This document shows positions 1 to 7,669 of a DNA stretch of 27,033 nt, in pieces. Made by a program: the position numbers and the translations under genes. The DNA is taken from NCBI GenBank assembly GCA_963923455.1, contig CAWULT010000061.1, positions 1 through 27,033 on the forward strand, read 5' to 3'. Origin of the DNA: CAWULT01 sp963923455. Its GTDB lineage: Bacteria > Acidobacteriota > Vicinamibacteria > Vicinamibacterales > UBA2999. The notes under the pieces were generated by a model that was not told the origin of the DNA, made no database searches, and saw only the letters and a program-made list of their open reading frames with translations. Every line of letters starts with the position of its first letter. The first letter of the stretch is position 1.

Positions 1-1
1 C

Positions 2-1219
2 CTGATCGTCACGGTGCGCGACCAGTCGGATGCCTCGCCCTTGTCCGGCGTGCTCGTGCTGGTGCTCGACAGCAACGGGCTGCAGGTGACCTCGGGCACC
101 ACCGGGGCTGACGGCGTCTACACCTCGGCGCCCTTGACGCCCGGGCAGTACCGGTTCCGGACCTGGGGCACGGCGACCTACGTCGACGAGCTGTATCCCA
201 ACATCCCGTGCGAGACGACGGGGTGCGACCTGCTGTCCGGGGACACGGTGACGGTGGCGTCGGGCGCGGACACCGCGGCGACGCTCTCGCTGGGACATCC
301 CGGCACGATCGAGGGCACCGTGACGGACGGCACTTCGGGCGGCGGAATCCAGGGCGTGATCGTGGAGGTCTACGACCGCAACGGCGCGATGACGACGACG
401 GCCGGCACCGACCCGATGGGCCGCTACGTCGTGCCGGACCTCGGCGAAGGCCAGTACCGCGTGCTCGCGCGGGCGGACTTCGTGAACTACGTCAGCGAGC
501 TGTACGACAACATCGCGTGCCTGTTCGGGTGCGACATCGCCAGCGGCCAGCCGATCACCGTGACCGCCGGGCAGTCGACGACCGCCAATTTCGCGCTGCA
601 GCGGTCGCCCGACGGGATCTCCGGTCTCGTGCGCGACGCCCAGACCGGCGTGGGGCTCGACGGGGTGACCGTCCAGGTGTTCGACGGCGTGAGCGACACG
701 CCCGTGGCGGGCGGCGTGACGACGAACGGCGGCCATTTCCTCACGGGTGACCTGCCGACCGGCAGCTTCTACCTGCGCACCGTGAACTCGCTCGGGTACC
801 TCGACGAATTGTTCGACGACGTCTCGTGCTTCGCGGGATGCGACGTGAGAGCTGGCACGCCCGTCACGCACACGTCGGGCGGAGGTGTCGGTGGCTTCCC
901 GGTCTTCGACCTGACGCTGGGTCACCAGGTGCGCGGCACGGTCACGGCCGAGGGCGGGGGGCCGCTGGCGAACGTCACGGTCGACATCCACGACGCGCAA
1001 GGTGTGCGCGTCTCGTCGGGCACGACGGACGCCGCCGGGACCTACCGGACGGGCACCGCGGTGCCAGCCGGAACCTACTTTGCCCGCACCCACAACGCCG
1101 AGGGCTACGCCAACGAACTCTTCGACGGCCTCGCGTGCGCGGTGGGGTGTGTCGTCACGTCCGGGACGCCGATCTCCACGACCACGCAGGCCGAGACGGT
1201 GAACTTCACGCTGGGCGTG
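2..1219 (+). repeat. Four tandem protein-level modules, each ending in a paired-Cys motif
   Basis: Module boundaries are approximately nt 2-304, 305-616, 617-928 and 929-1219. The ends match across copies: YVDELYPNIPC, YVSELYDNIAC, YLDELFDDVSC and YANELFDGLAC, each followed 3-4 residues later by a second Cys (C-x4-C in the first copy, C-x3-C in the others) and then a short SG/AG-[DQT]-[TP] turn. The repeat is clear in protein but diverged in DNA, so it is an old duplication. Confidence 0.85.
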
Positions 1220-1942
1220 AACTCACCGGTCGGGACCAGCGTGGTGGCGCTGCCCGAAACGGCGTCGGGCGAGGCACCCGTGACGGTGACGTTCCCGCAG
1301 GTCACGACGGCTGGCCGGACGACGCTGCATGTCTCCTCGACGGGCCCGGCCTTGCCGTCCGGATTCCAGATGGGAAGCCCGGCACGGTACTTCGACGTGT
1401 CGACCACGGCGGGCTTCGTGCCGCCGGCGACCGTGTGCGTCAACTACGCCGGCATCACCTTCCCCAGCGGCACGCCGAGCCTGCTGCACTACACGGGTGG
1501 CGTCTGGACGGACGTGACCACGACGCGGAATCTCGCCGCCACGACCATCTGCGGCACCGTGACGTCGTTCTCGCCGTTCGTCGTGGCGTCGACTTCCGGA
1601 GGCCAGACCTTCACGTTCACCGGCTTCTTCGGCGTCAGGAACCCTCCGGCGTTCAACGACGTACCGGCCGGGCAGACGGTGGGTGTGAGCTTCGGCCTTG
1701 GCGGCAACTTCGGCCTGGGCGTGCTGGCGCCGGGCTTCCCGGTGTCGGAACCCATCGCCTGCCGCGGCATCTCCGGCGGCAGTCCGAAGGGGCCGACCTT
1801 GGGCCGTCTGTTCTACAAGGCGGAAACCGATCGCTACACCTACGGGTGGAAGACGGAGGCGTCGTGGGTGGGCACGTGCCGGCAGCTGACGGTCCGCCTG
1901 TCGGACGGCAGCGAGCACGTGGCCTACTTCTCGTTCAGGTGA
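2..1942 (+). CDS. Exported multi-module protein (carboxypeptidase-regulatory-like repeats, C-terminal PxKF-like domain), 5' truncated
   Basis: The frame is open from base 2 through the left edge, so the N-terminus and any signal peptide lie outside the window. The visible 646 residues contain four tandem beta-sandwich modules of about 97-104 residues. Each has the carboxypeptidase regulatory-like pattern (G.V.......G..V.V.......G....G.Y....L..G.Y) and ends in a Y..EL[YF] motif followed by a Cys pair. A Thr/Ser-rich domain comes next (about nt 1220-1600). The last 110 residues resemble the PxKF domain of bacterial surface proteins (FTGFF, NPP, GGN.GL, Y.Y.WKT...W.GTCR), although the eponymous PxKF tetrapeptide reads VGVSF here. 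The protein is probably secreted or surface-anchored, with an adhesive or structural role. No catalytic motif is visible. It faces the next gene convergently across a GC hairpin. Confidence 0.85.
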   Translation: MIVTVRDQSDASPLSGVLVLVLDSNGLQVTSGTTGADGVYTSAPLTPGQYRFRTWGTATYVDELYPNIPCETTGCDLLSGDTVTVASGADTAATLSLGHPGTIEGTVTDGTSGGGIQGVIVEVYDRNGAMTTTAGTDPMGRYVVPDLGEGQYRVLARADFVNYVSELYDNIACLFGCDIASGQPITVTAGQSTTANFALQRSPDGISGLVRDAQTGVGLDGVTVQVFDGVSDTPVAGGVTTNGGHFLTGDLPTGSFYLRTVNSLGYLDELFDDVSCFAGCDVRAGTPVTHTSGGGVGGFPVFDLTLGHQVRGTVTAEGGGPLANVTVDIHDAQGVRVSSGTTDAAGTYRTGTAVPAGTYFARTHNAEGYANELFDGLACAVGCVVTSGTPISTTTQAETVNFTLGVNSPVGTSVVALPETASGEAPVTVTFPQVTTAGRTTLHVSSTGPALPSGFQMGSPARYFDVSTTAGFVPPATVCVNYAGITFPSGTPSLLHYTGGVWTDVTTTRNLAATTICGTVTSFSPFVVASTSGGQTFTFTGFFGVRNPPAFNDVPAGQTVGVSFGLGGNFGLGVLAPGFPVSEPIACRGISGGSPKGPTLGRLFYKAETDRYTYGWKTEASWVGTCRQLTVRLSDGSEHVAYFSFR

Positions 1943-1950
1943 CGCACGAC

Positions 1951-1982
1951 CCGCGCGGGCCCCAACTCCGGGCTCCGCGCGG
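1951..1982. terminator. GC hairpin between convergent genes
   Basis: CCGCGCGG-GCCC pairs with GGGC-t-CCGCGCGG around a loop of about 7 bases: a 12 bp stem with one bulged T. It fills most of the 50 bp gap between two convergent stop codons. There is no T-run on either side, so a bidirectional intrinsic terminator is inferred from stem stability and position. Confidence 0.5.
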
Positions 1983-1992
1983 TGCCCGTGCG

Positions 1993-3192
1993 CTACAGCG
2001 GCAGGTGCACCACCTGCCCGCTCTGCGCGCTGCGGTGGACGGCCTCGGTCCACTCCATGTAGTGCACGCCGATCTCGAAGGTGTTGGTCGTCACCGGTTC
2101 GAGGCCGCGGATGGCGTTGACGAACTCGGCCTCCACGCGCGACACGGCGCGGCCGGCCGGCGGGTTCGGGATCTCCTTGAGCTCGCTGTCGCCGCGCCTG
2201 CCGCCGAAGACGGTCTGGCGCGCGTCGACGAAGATCGTCCCCTCGGTGCCGTGGATCCAGGTCTGGTTGCCCTGCGACAGGCCGGTCGTCTCGCTGAAGC
2301 GCATGTGCACCTGCGCGCCGTCGGCCAGGTCGTAGACCACGTCCACGTGGTCGGGCAGCGACACCGACGTCCGCGCGCCGTTCGGGCCGCGACGGTAGGG
2401 CACGTGGATCTTCGACATCGCCATCACGCGGGTGCCGCGTCCCAGCCAGCGCATCATCGACTCGTAGGTCGAGCCCATGTTCATCACGTTGAGCCCGCTG
2501 AACTCCTGGCTGTGGCGCCAGTCGAGCGCGCCGTCGGTCTCGGCGAACGCGCGCCCCACGCGCTGGATCTCGACCGACAGCACGTCACCGGCGTAGCGCT
2601 CGGCGACGAGCCGCTTCAGCAGGTTGTCCACCTGATAGCTCGTGGACGTCGGCACCAGCTGGCAGACGAGCTCGGGGTGGGCCAGCGAGGCGGCGAGCAT
2701 CTCGCGCGCCTCGCGGGCGGTGTTGGCCATTCGCGCCTGACACAGCACGTGCTTGCCCCGGGCGAGCGACGCCAGCGTCAGCGTCTGGTGCATGTACGGC
2801 CACGTGCCGATCACGACGGCGTCCACGTCCGCGTCGTCGAGCAGGGCGCGCCAGTGCGGATAGGGCCGGGGAATGCCGAACTCGGTCGCGACCCGCGTGC
2901 TCGACGCCAGGCTCGTGTTCGCAACCGCCAGGAGCTGGCACTCGGGGATCCGCCGGAACGCCGGGATCATCACGTCGCGGACGTTGTCGCCGGCCCCGAT
3001 GATGCCGATGCGGATCGGCAGGCGCGGCGTGCCCGCCGGCGCCCCGGCGGCGCGGGCGCCGCTCGCGTCCGGCCCGCCCCCGGGTCTCGGGGCGGCGCCA
3101 CCCGCCCGTTGCGCGGCCTGCGGGCTCGCGGCGCCGGCCAGCGCGGCCGCCACCGGCACGGCGCCGAGTTCCAGAAAGATTCGGCGGTTCAT
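1993..3192 (-). CDS. Exported Gfo/Idh/MocA-family oxidoreductase-like protein with degenerate active-site motifs
   Basis: 399 residues. The N-terminus is Tat-like (RR at 3-4, then a hydrophobic stretch to about 23), followed by an Ala/Pro/Gly-rich linker to about residue 56. The NAD(P)-binding Rossmann motif GIIGAG is at 63-68, and family-typical blocks follow (WRALLDDADVDAVVIGT, ARGKHVL). Family members usually carry Glu-Lys-Pro just after GKHVLC; here it is Gln-Ala-Arg (152-154), so the Lys is lost. The later Asp-x-Gly-x-His segment also deviates (NMGSTYE). Gfo/Idh/MocA proteins normally oxidise or reduce sugars and inositols. This one may use another chemistry or be non-catalytic. The ATG is preceded by GGAGG. 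It is transcribed divergently from the next gene. Confidence 0.85.
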   Translation of the reverse strand: MNRRIFLELGAVPVAAALAGAASPQAAQRAGGAAPRPGGGPDASGARAAGAPAGTPRLPIRIGIIGAGDNVRDVMIPAFRRIPECQLLAVANTSLASSTRVATEFGIPRPYPHWRALLDDADVDAVVIGTWPYMHQTLTLASLARGKHVLCQARMANTAREAREMLAASLAHPELVCQLVPTSTSYQVDNLLKRLVAERYAGDVLSVEIQRVGRAFAETDGALDWRHSQEFSGLNVMNMGSTYESMMRWLGRGTRVMAMSKIHVPYRRGPNGARTSVSLPDHVDVVYDLADGAQVHMRFSETTGLSQGNQTWIHGTEGTIFVDARQTVFGGRRGDSELKEIPNPPAGRAVSRVEAEFVNAIRGLEPVTTNTFEIGVHYMEWTEAVHRSAQSGQVVHLPL

Positions 3193-3223
3193 GGCATCCT
3201 CCTCGCCCGTCGGGGCGCCCCGG

Positions 3224-3229
3224 ATTGTA
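3224..3229 (-). promoter_or_regulatory. -10-like TACAAT for the Gfo/Idh/MocA gene
   Basis: TACAAT on the minus strand, 31 bases before the ATG, with a GGAGG ribosome site between. It is a conspicuous AT-rich hexamer in a GC-rich gap. No recognisable -35 lies 16-18 bases upstream. Confidence 0.5.
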
Positions 3230-3255
3230 CTGCTGCGCGCGCCGCGTGATTCGTG

Positions 3256-3261
3256 TACCGT
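3256..3261 (+). promoter_or_regulatory. -10-like TACCGT for the spermidine-synthase-like gene
   Basis: TACCGT lies 34 bases before the GTG start, 26 bases from the opposing minus-strand TACAAT, giving the back-to-back layout seen at other divergent pairs in this window. The hexamer is only a partial match. Confidence 0.3.
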
Positions 3262-3295
3262 GTTGCTCCGTTTGCCGTCGAAGGGAGCCGTCGCC

Positions 3296-5551
3296 GTGCC
3301 ACTCCGTCGTCCCGCCGCGCTGGTCGTGCCGGTGACCCTCGCCGCGTTCTTCGCGTCCGGCTTCGCGGCCCTGATCTACCAGGTGATCTGGCAGCGCATG
3401 CTGGCGATGTTCTCCGGTGCCGACGTCTACTCGGCCACCGTGATCGTGGCGGCGTTCATGGCTGGGCTGGGGCTCGGGACGCTCGCGGGCGGCGCGATCG
3501 CGGATCGGGTGTCCAGGCGTCGCGGGCTGCTGCTGTTCGCGGTCGCCGAGCTGGCGGTCGGCCTCTTCGGACTGTCGAGCGCCTTCGTCTACTACGACGT
3601 GCTCTACGCGCAGCTGGGCCCGCTCGGGCTGGGCCGCCTGACGGTCGGCCTGATCCTGTTCGGCAGCCTGCTGTGGCCGACGTTCTTCATGGGGGTGTCG
3701 CTGCCCCTGCTCGCGCGCGCCGTGACCGATCACGTCGAGCGCGCCGCCGTCACCGTCGGCTCGCTCTACGGCCTCAACACGCTCGGTGCGGCCTGCGGCG
3801 CGCTGGCGGCGACGTGGGGGCTGCTGCCCGGCCTGGGACTGGAAGGGAGCCTCGAGGTGGCGGCCGCCGCGAACCTCGCGTGTGCCATGGCGGTGCTGCC
3901 GCTGGTCGGCCGCGTCTCGCCGTCCCAGACGTCCGGCGCTGTGGCGCCGCCGCGGCAGGGCCCGCCGTCGCGCGTGTGGCCCTGGGCGCTGGCGTACGCG
4001 TTCGCCGGGTTCGTCGCGCTCTCGTACGAGATCGTCTGGTTTCGGCTGCTCGGCGTGATGGCCAAGGCCTCGGCGTTCACGTTCGGCACGCTCCTCGGGT
4101 TGTACCTGATCGGTCTGGGCATCGGGGCGCTGGCCGGGACGGTGCTGGCGACGCGGGTCCGCCACGCGGACCGGGCGTTCCATTGGCTGCAGGCGAGCGC
4201 CTGCGCCGCCGGTGCCGGCCTGATCGCGGTGCTGGTCGGGTCGATCGAGGACGTCCAGGCCTTGTGGGGCTACTTCGGCGGGTACGAGCCGGTGGACGTG
4301 CGCGCCAGCATCCATGAGCTTCGCGCGGGCACGCTGCCGACTGGCTTCCTGCGCATCTACGTCCTGCTGCCGCTGGGACTCGTGGCGCTGCCCACGGTCC
4401 TGATGGGCAGTGCGTTCCCCGTGCTCCAGCGGATCGTGCACGACGACGCCGGCCACGTCGGACGGCGCGTCGGCCTGGTGCTGCTCGCCAACATCGCCGG
4501 GAGCCTCGCGGGCACGGTGGCGACCGGCGGCGTCGCGCTCGCGCTGCTCGGCACGTCGGGGACGCTGCGCGTGCTGTCGGCGGCCAGCGCGGTGTTCGTG
4601 TGGTTTGCGACCCGGCACCGCGGGCGCGCCTGGGCCGCCACGGCGTCGGCTGCGGCGCTGGCGCTCACGGTGATCGTGCCGGATGGTGTCGAGCTCTGGG
4701 CGCGCCTGCACGGCACGACGCCGGCGCACGTGATCGTGGCCGAGGATCACACCGGCCTCTCGGTGATTCGCGCCGAGACGCCGGACTTCACGGGGCCGAA
4801 GACGGTGTTCGTCAACGGGCTGGGCCAGAGCGTGCTGCCGTACGGCGACATCCACACGGCGCTCGGCGCGCTGCCGGTGCTCCTGCACCCGGCGCCGGCC
4901 GAGGTGGCCATCATCGGCCTCGGCTCCGGCGACACCGTGTATGCCGCCGCCGGCCGGGACGAGACCGACCGGATCGCGTGCGTCGAGATCGTGGGCAGCC
5001 AGCTGGAGGCGCTGCAGGCCCTGGCGTCGCGCGACGGGTACGCGGCCCTGCGGCGCCTGCTCCGGGACCCGCGCGTCGAGCACCTGACCGGGGACGGCCG
5101 GGCGTTCCTCCTGCGGTCGGACCGGAAGTTCGACGTCATCGAGGCCGATGCGCTGCGGCCGACCAGCGCGTTCTCCGGCAACCTCTATTCGGAGTCCTAT
5201 TTCCGGCTCGTCAGGAGCCGGCTGAAGCCGGGCGGCCTCGCGGCGACGTGGGCGCCGACCCGCAGGATCCACGACACGTTCGTCACCGTGTTTCCCTACG
5301 TGCTGAGCGTGCCGGGCATCCTCATCGGCAGCAGCGAGCCGTTCGACGCGCACGATGGCCTGATCCGGGAGCGGCTCAGCCCCGGCGTCCGCGCGCACTA
5401 TGCCAGGGCCGGCGTCGACATCGAGGCGCTGATGCGGGAGTACGTGGCGCCGACGCCGGTCCGGTTCGCGCCGGACTTCGATCGGGGCACGCTGGGCGAG
5501 ATCAACACGGACCTGTTCCCGAGGGACGAGTTCGACCTGTCCCGTCCCTGA
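3296..5551 (+). CDS. Membrane protein fused to spermidine/spermine-synthase-like domain
   Basis: 751 residues from GTG 3296, chosen because AAGGGAG lies 8 bases upstream and a first membrane helix follows directly. The first ~480 residues are polytopic. Two halves open with the same motif (xGFxALxYxxxWxRxL: near residues 21-36, and again after a Pro-rich linker near nt 4000), indicating internal duplication. The C-terminal part is a Rossmann-like methyltransferase/spermidine-synthase fold: GLGSGD at 541-546, an acidic strand (ACVEIVG), and DVIEADALRP at 613-622 before a NLYSESYF block. In true aminopropyltransferases the catalytic motif is D-x-x-D-P; here the corresponding segment is D618-A-L-R-P. 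Polyamine synthesis is therefore doubtful. Fused proteins of this kind are common in soil bacteria and their function is unclear. Confidence 0.85.
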   Translation: MPLRRPAALVVPVTLAAFFASGFAALIYQVIWQRMLAMFSGADVYSATVIVAAFMAGLGLGTLAGGAIADRVSRRRGLLLFAVAELAVGLFGLSSAFVYYDVLYAQLGPLGLGRLTVGLILFGSLLWPTFFMGVSLPLLARAVTDHVERAAVTVGSLYGLNTLGAACGALAATWGLLPGLGLEGSLEVAAAANLACAMAVLPLVGRVSPSQTSGAVAPPRQGPPSRVWPWALAYAFAGFVALSYEIVWFRLLGVMAKASAFTFGTLLGLYLIGLGIGALAGTVLATRVRHADRAFHWLQASACAAGAGLIAVLVGSIEDVQALWGYFGGYEPVDVRASIHELRAGTLPTGFLRIYVLLPLGLVALPTVLMGSAFPVLQRIVHDDAGHVGRRVGLVLLANIAGSLAGTVATGGVALALLGTSGTLRVLSAASAVFVWFATRHRGRAWAATASAAALALTVIVPDGVELWARLHGTTPAHVIVAEDHTGLSVIRAETPDFTGPKTVFVNGLGQSVLPYGDIHTALGALPVLLHPAPAEVAIIGLGSGDTVYAAAGRDETDRIACVEIVGSQLEALQALASRDGYAALRRLLRDPRVEHLTGDGRAFLLRSDRKFDVIEADALRPTSAFSGNLYSESYFRLVRSRLKPGGLAATWAPTRRIHDTFVTVFPYVLSVPGILIGSSEPFDAHDGLIRERLSPGVRAHYARAGVDIEALMREYVAPTPVRFAPDFDRGTLGEINTDLFPRDEFDLSRP

Positions 5552-5567
5552 CCGACCGGCGCGGCCG

Positions 5568-5581
5568 CCACGCCAGCGTGG
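5568..5581. terminator. Short inverted repeat after the fused membrane gene
   Basis: CCACGC-CA-GCGTGG is a perfect 6 bp inverted repeat 17 bases past the stop codon. There is no T-run, so it is a weak terminator candidate. Confidence 0.25.
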
Positions 5582-5608
5582 GGTGAGCCGGGCCGGGGCG
5601 AAACGGGA

Positions 5609-5614
5609 TAGTCT
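5609..5614 (+). promoter_or_regulatory. -10-like TAGTCT before the cupin gene
   Basis: TAGTCT fits TANNNT and lies 35 bases before the ATG, with a strong GGGGGAGG ribosome site in between. No -35 is recognisable. The call rests on position only. Confidence 0.25.
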
Positions 5615-5649
5615 GTGGCAGCCGCACCGGCGGCGGGGGAGGCGCGACG

Positions 5650-6393
5650 ATGGAACGGAGGGGCCTGCGTGTCTGGGCCGTGCTGGCGGGCGCGGCCACG
5701 ATCGGGATGTCGGTCGCCCGGGCGCAGGAGGAACTGGTGGTGCCCGTCTACCGGGAGCCGCGCCACCGGCAGGTGTTCGAATCGGGCACCACGCGCATCC
5801 TCGACGTGCAGGTGCACCCGGGCGACACGTCGCTCTACCACACGCACGCCGAGCCCATTCTCTACGTCAACTTCGGCAACACCCAGCTGCGCACGCAGGT
5901 GCAGGGGCGCGACTGGTCGCCGCCCCCGCAGGGCCGTGGCGGCGCGGCGCCGGCGCGGCCGGCAGCGCCCGGGCCCGCCGTCCGCGTGACGAGCACGACG
6001 AGCTACGTCGAGCAGCCCGTGACGCACCGGATCCAGAACGTCGGCACGAGCTTCTTCCACCTCATCGCCGTGCTGAACCAGACGTCGGGCGAGGACGCCA
6101 CGACGCCGCAGGCCAACGGCTTCACGGGCGCGCCCGAGATGGCCAACCGGTGGTACCGCGCCTACCGCTTCACGCTGGCGCCCGGCGAGGCCGTCCGGCA
6201 TCAGCACGCCGTGCCGTCGGTCGCCGTGCAGACGACGGAGGGACGGGCCGTCGGCACGGCCAGCCGCACCTGGGGGCTGAACTGGGCCACGGCGTGGGCG
6301 TTCTTCGACCGCAATGAGGCCCACGAACTGCGCAACGCCGGCCCGGCGCCGGTGGAGTTCGTCGAGGTCGAGGTGCGGCAGCCGAAGTCCTGA
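5650..6393 (+). CDS. Secreted two-cupin-domain protein
   Basis: 247 residues. A signal peptide covers about residues 1-25 (hydrophobic core, then ARAQ). The first cupin motif is VHPGDTSLYHTHAEPILYV (H64, H66), with H126 as a possible third ligand. A second motif starts at LAPGEAVRHQHAVPSV (H184, H186), with H225 in NEAHELRN. A Pro/Gly/Arg/Ala-rich insert at about 91-110 separates strands inside the first barrel. Cupins bind metals and act as dioxygenases, isomerases or sensors; the substrate is not evident. GGGGGAGG lies 7 bases before the ATG. The next gene starts 13 bases after the stop, so the two are probably co-transcribed. Confidence 0.75.
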   Translation: MERRGLRVWAVLAGAATIGMSVARAQEELVVPVYREPRHRQVFESGTTRILDVQVHPGDTSLYHTHAEPILYVNFGNTQLRTQVQGRDWSPPPQGRGGAAPARPAAPGPAVRVTSTTSYVEQPVTHRIQNVGTSFFHLIAVLNQTSGEDATTPQANGFTGAPEMANRWYRAYRFTLAPGEAVRHQHAVPSVAVQTTEGRAVGTASRTWGLNWATAWAFFDRNEAHELRNAGPAPVEFVEVEVRQPKS

Positions 6394-6406
6394 GCGCCCG
6401 GGCCGC

Positions 6407-7072
6407 ATGCACACCGTCCAGCCTCGCGCGGCAGTCGCACTCCTCCTGCTGGTGGCGACGTCCGCGGGCCTGGGTGCGCAGGCCCCCGCGGCGCCCGGCC
6501 GCGGTGGCGCGGCCGCGCCGGTCGACTGGACGCGGTGCCTGGCCGACATGGCGGGCGTGCCCGCCGAGCGCGTGCGGCGGGTGCCGCCGGCCTCGTCCGA
6601 GCTGGCGTCGCTGGTGCCCGTGATCCGCCGGCTCTTCGGACCGCAGGAGCAGGCGCTCCGCTTGACCGGGCCGAACCTCGCCGAGGCCCCGATCACGATC
6701 GTCCACGCCTTCGCGTCGACGGGCCGTGGGCCGACGGAGTACTACTTCGAGGCGTCGAAGGCCGTCCGTGACGAAGCGACCGAGGTGCCCGGCGAAGAGG
6801 GGCTGTTGCGGGTCGTGGTCAGCGGATGGTTGCGCGGCGCCGGCGCGTCGGCAGCATCCCTCGGGACCAAGGGAGACCTGCTGTGGGGCGAGATCGATCG
6901 GCCCGGCGCGACCGACGCACGCGCCGAGTTGCTGCCGCTCGGCATCCTGCGCAAGGACGGTGTCGTGGTGTGGGCGCTGAAACGTGCCACGCCTGCCGGC
7001 GGGCTCCGGTTCTACGAGCTGGGGCCGCGGCGCGTCCGGCCGCGCGAATCGGCCGGCCTGGCCGGGTGCTGA
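6407..7072 (+). CDS. Secreted protein of unknown function
   Basis: 221 residues from ATG 6407, chosen because it opens directly into a signal peptide (residues 8-24, ending GAQA). An Ala/Pro/Gly-rich linker follows, then a domain starting VDWTRCLADMAGVPAERV. A central beta-rich stretch contains ITIVHAFASTGRGPTEYYFEASKAV. I do not recognise a family, and no catalytic motif stands out. The last residue is Cys. It lies 13 bases downstream of the secreted bicupin gene, suggesting an operon. Its stop is 4 bases from the end of the convergent TerB-like gene, leaving no room for a separate terminator. Confidence 0.7.
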   Translation: MHTVQPRAAVALLLLVATSAGLGAQAPAAPGRGGAAAPVDWTRCLADMAGVPAERVRRVPPASSELASLVPVIRRLFGPQEQALRLTGPNLAEAPITIVHAFASTGRGPTEYYFEASKAVRDEATEVPGEEGLLRVVVSGWLRGAGASAASLGTKGDLLWGEIDRPGATDARAELLPLGILRKDGVVVWALKRATPAGGLRFYELGPRRVRPRESAGLAGC

Positions 7073-7076
7073 CCCG

Positions 7077-7604
7077 CTACGGCGTCCGTCGCGACGACAG
7101 CCCCGGCAGGAAGCGCCCGTGCCGCACGCGCAGGGCCGTGAGGTCCGTGGGCTGGATCTTGAGCTGGTTCACGATGCGGTGGATTTCGGCTTCCTCGGCC
7201 ATCGAGATCGACTCGTCCACCGAGGCCACGGCGAACAGGCACCGCGCGAGCGCCAGCTTCTCGTCGTAGGCCGCCTCGTCGGCGAACTCCTGGGCCACCT
7301 GGAAGTCGGCCGTGCCGCCGAACATCAGGTTGCTGGCCTTGGCCAGGCCCACGACGGCGATGGCCTGGTCGGCCGAGATGTCGGCCTCCTCGACCAGCAG
7401 CGCCTCCATCTCGCGCGTCTCCTCGGGGCTCACGTCGCGGTCGGCGCAGGCGACGCGGCCGAGCAGGTACGCGAAGCGGGCCAGGTGCCGCGCCTCGCGC
7501 GGTTCGAGGTGCTCGAGCGTGTCGATGAGCGCCCGCAACGGCGTGTGATCGTCGGTCGCGCGGGCGTCGAGCCCGAGCCAGCTGCGCAGCGTACCGAAAG
7601 GCAT
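7077..7604 (-). CDS. TerB-like (tellurite-resistance-family) helical protein
   Basis: 175 residues from ATG 7604, chosen because CAGGAGA precedes it at good spacing. Two repeated acidic helical segments fit the TerB fold: LARFAYLLGRVACADRDVSPEETREMEALL, and LARCLFAVASVDESISMAEEAEIHRIV. Each carries the D.(D/E)...S..E pattern that binds metal in TerB proteins. The N-terminus (FGTLRSWLGL) is short and cytoplasmic. The family name comes from ter operons, but lone TerB-like proteins are widespread and this one has no ter neighbours, so tellurite resistance should not be inferred. It is divergent from the DinB-like gene. Confidence 0.8.
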   Translation of the reverse strand: MPFGTLRSWLGLDARATDDHTPLRALIDTLEHLEPREARHLARFAYLLGRVACADRDVSPEETREMEALLVEEADISADQAIAVVGLAKASNLMFGGTADFQVAQEFADEAAYDEKLALARCLFAVASVDESISMAEEAEIHRIVNQLKIQPTDLTALRVRHGRFLPGLSSRRTP

Positions 7605-7635
7605 GGCGTCTCCTGGGTGTCTCCTGCTCGCCGTG

Positions 7636-7641
7636 ATCATA
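7636..7641 (-). promoter_or_regulatory. -10-like TATGAT for the TerB-like gene
   Basis: TATGAT on the minus strand, 31 bases before the ATG at 7604, with a ribosome site between. It stands back to back with TACCAT on the plus strand, 16 bases apart. Confidence 0.5.
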
Positions 7642-7657
7642 CCCGCCGGCAGAGGTG

Positions 7658-7663
7658 TACCAT
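7658..7663 (+). promoter_or_regulatory. -10-like TACCAT, predicted leaderless promoter of the DinB-like gene
   Basis: TACCAT ends 6 bases before the ATG at 7670. With usual -10 geometry, transcription would begin at the A of the start codon. No ribosome site precedes that ATG, which fits leaderless translation. Confidence 0.45.
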
Positions 7664-7669
7664 CGGTGC

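Noticed and set aside
826..3249. An 807-residue plus-strand open frame across the repeat protein and the Gfo-like gene
   Set aside because: It is almost all Arg/Gly/Ala/His and spans the convergent terminator. The frames with conserved modules win.
2585..5398. A 937-residue open frame on the minus strand
   Set aside because: It overlaps two well-supported genes and is Arg/Pro/Gly-rich without recognisable motifs. It is the antisense shadow expected in GC-rich coding DNA.
3296..5551. A firm spermidine synthase call
   Set aside because: The D-x-x-D-P motif is altered and the protein is mostly membrane. The family link is to the fold only.
7077..7604. Tellurite resistance from the TerB-like gene
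   Set aside because: There are no other ter genes nearby. The fold alone does not predict tellurite resistance.
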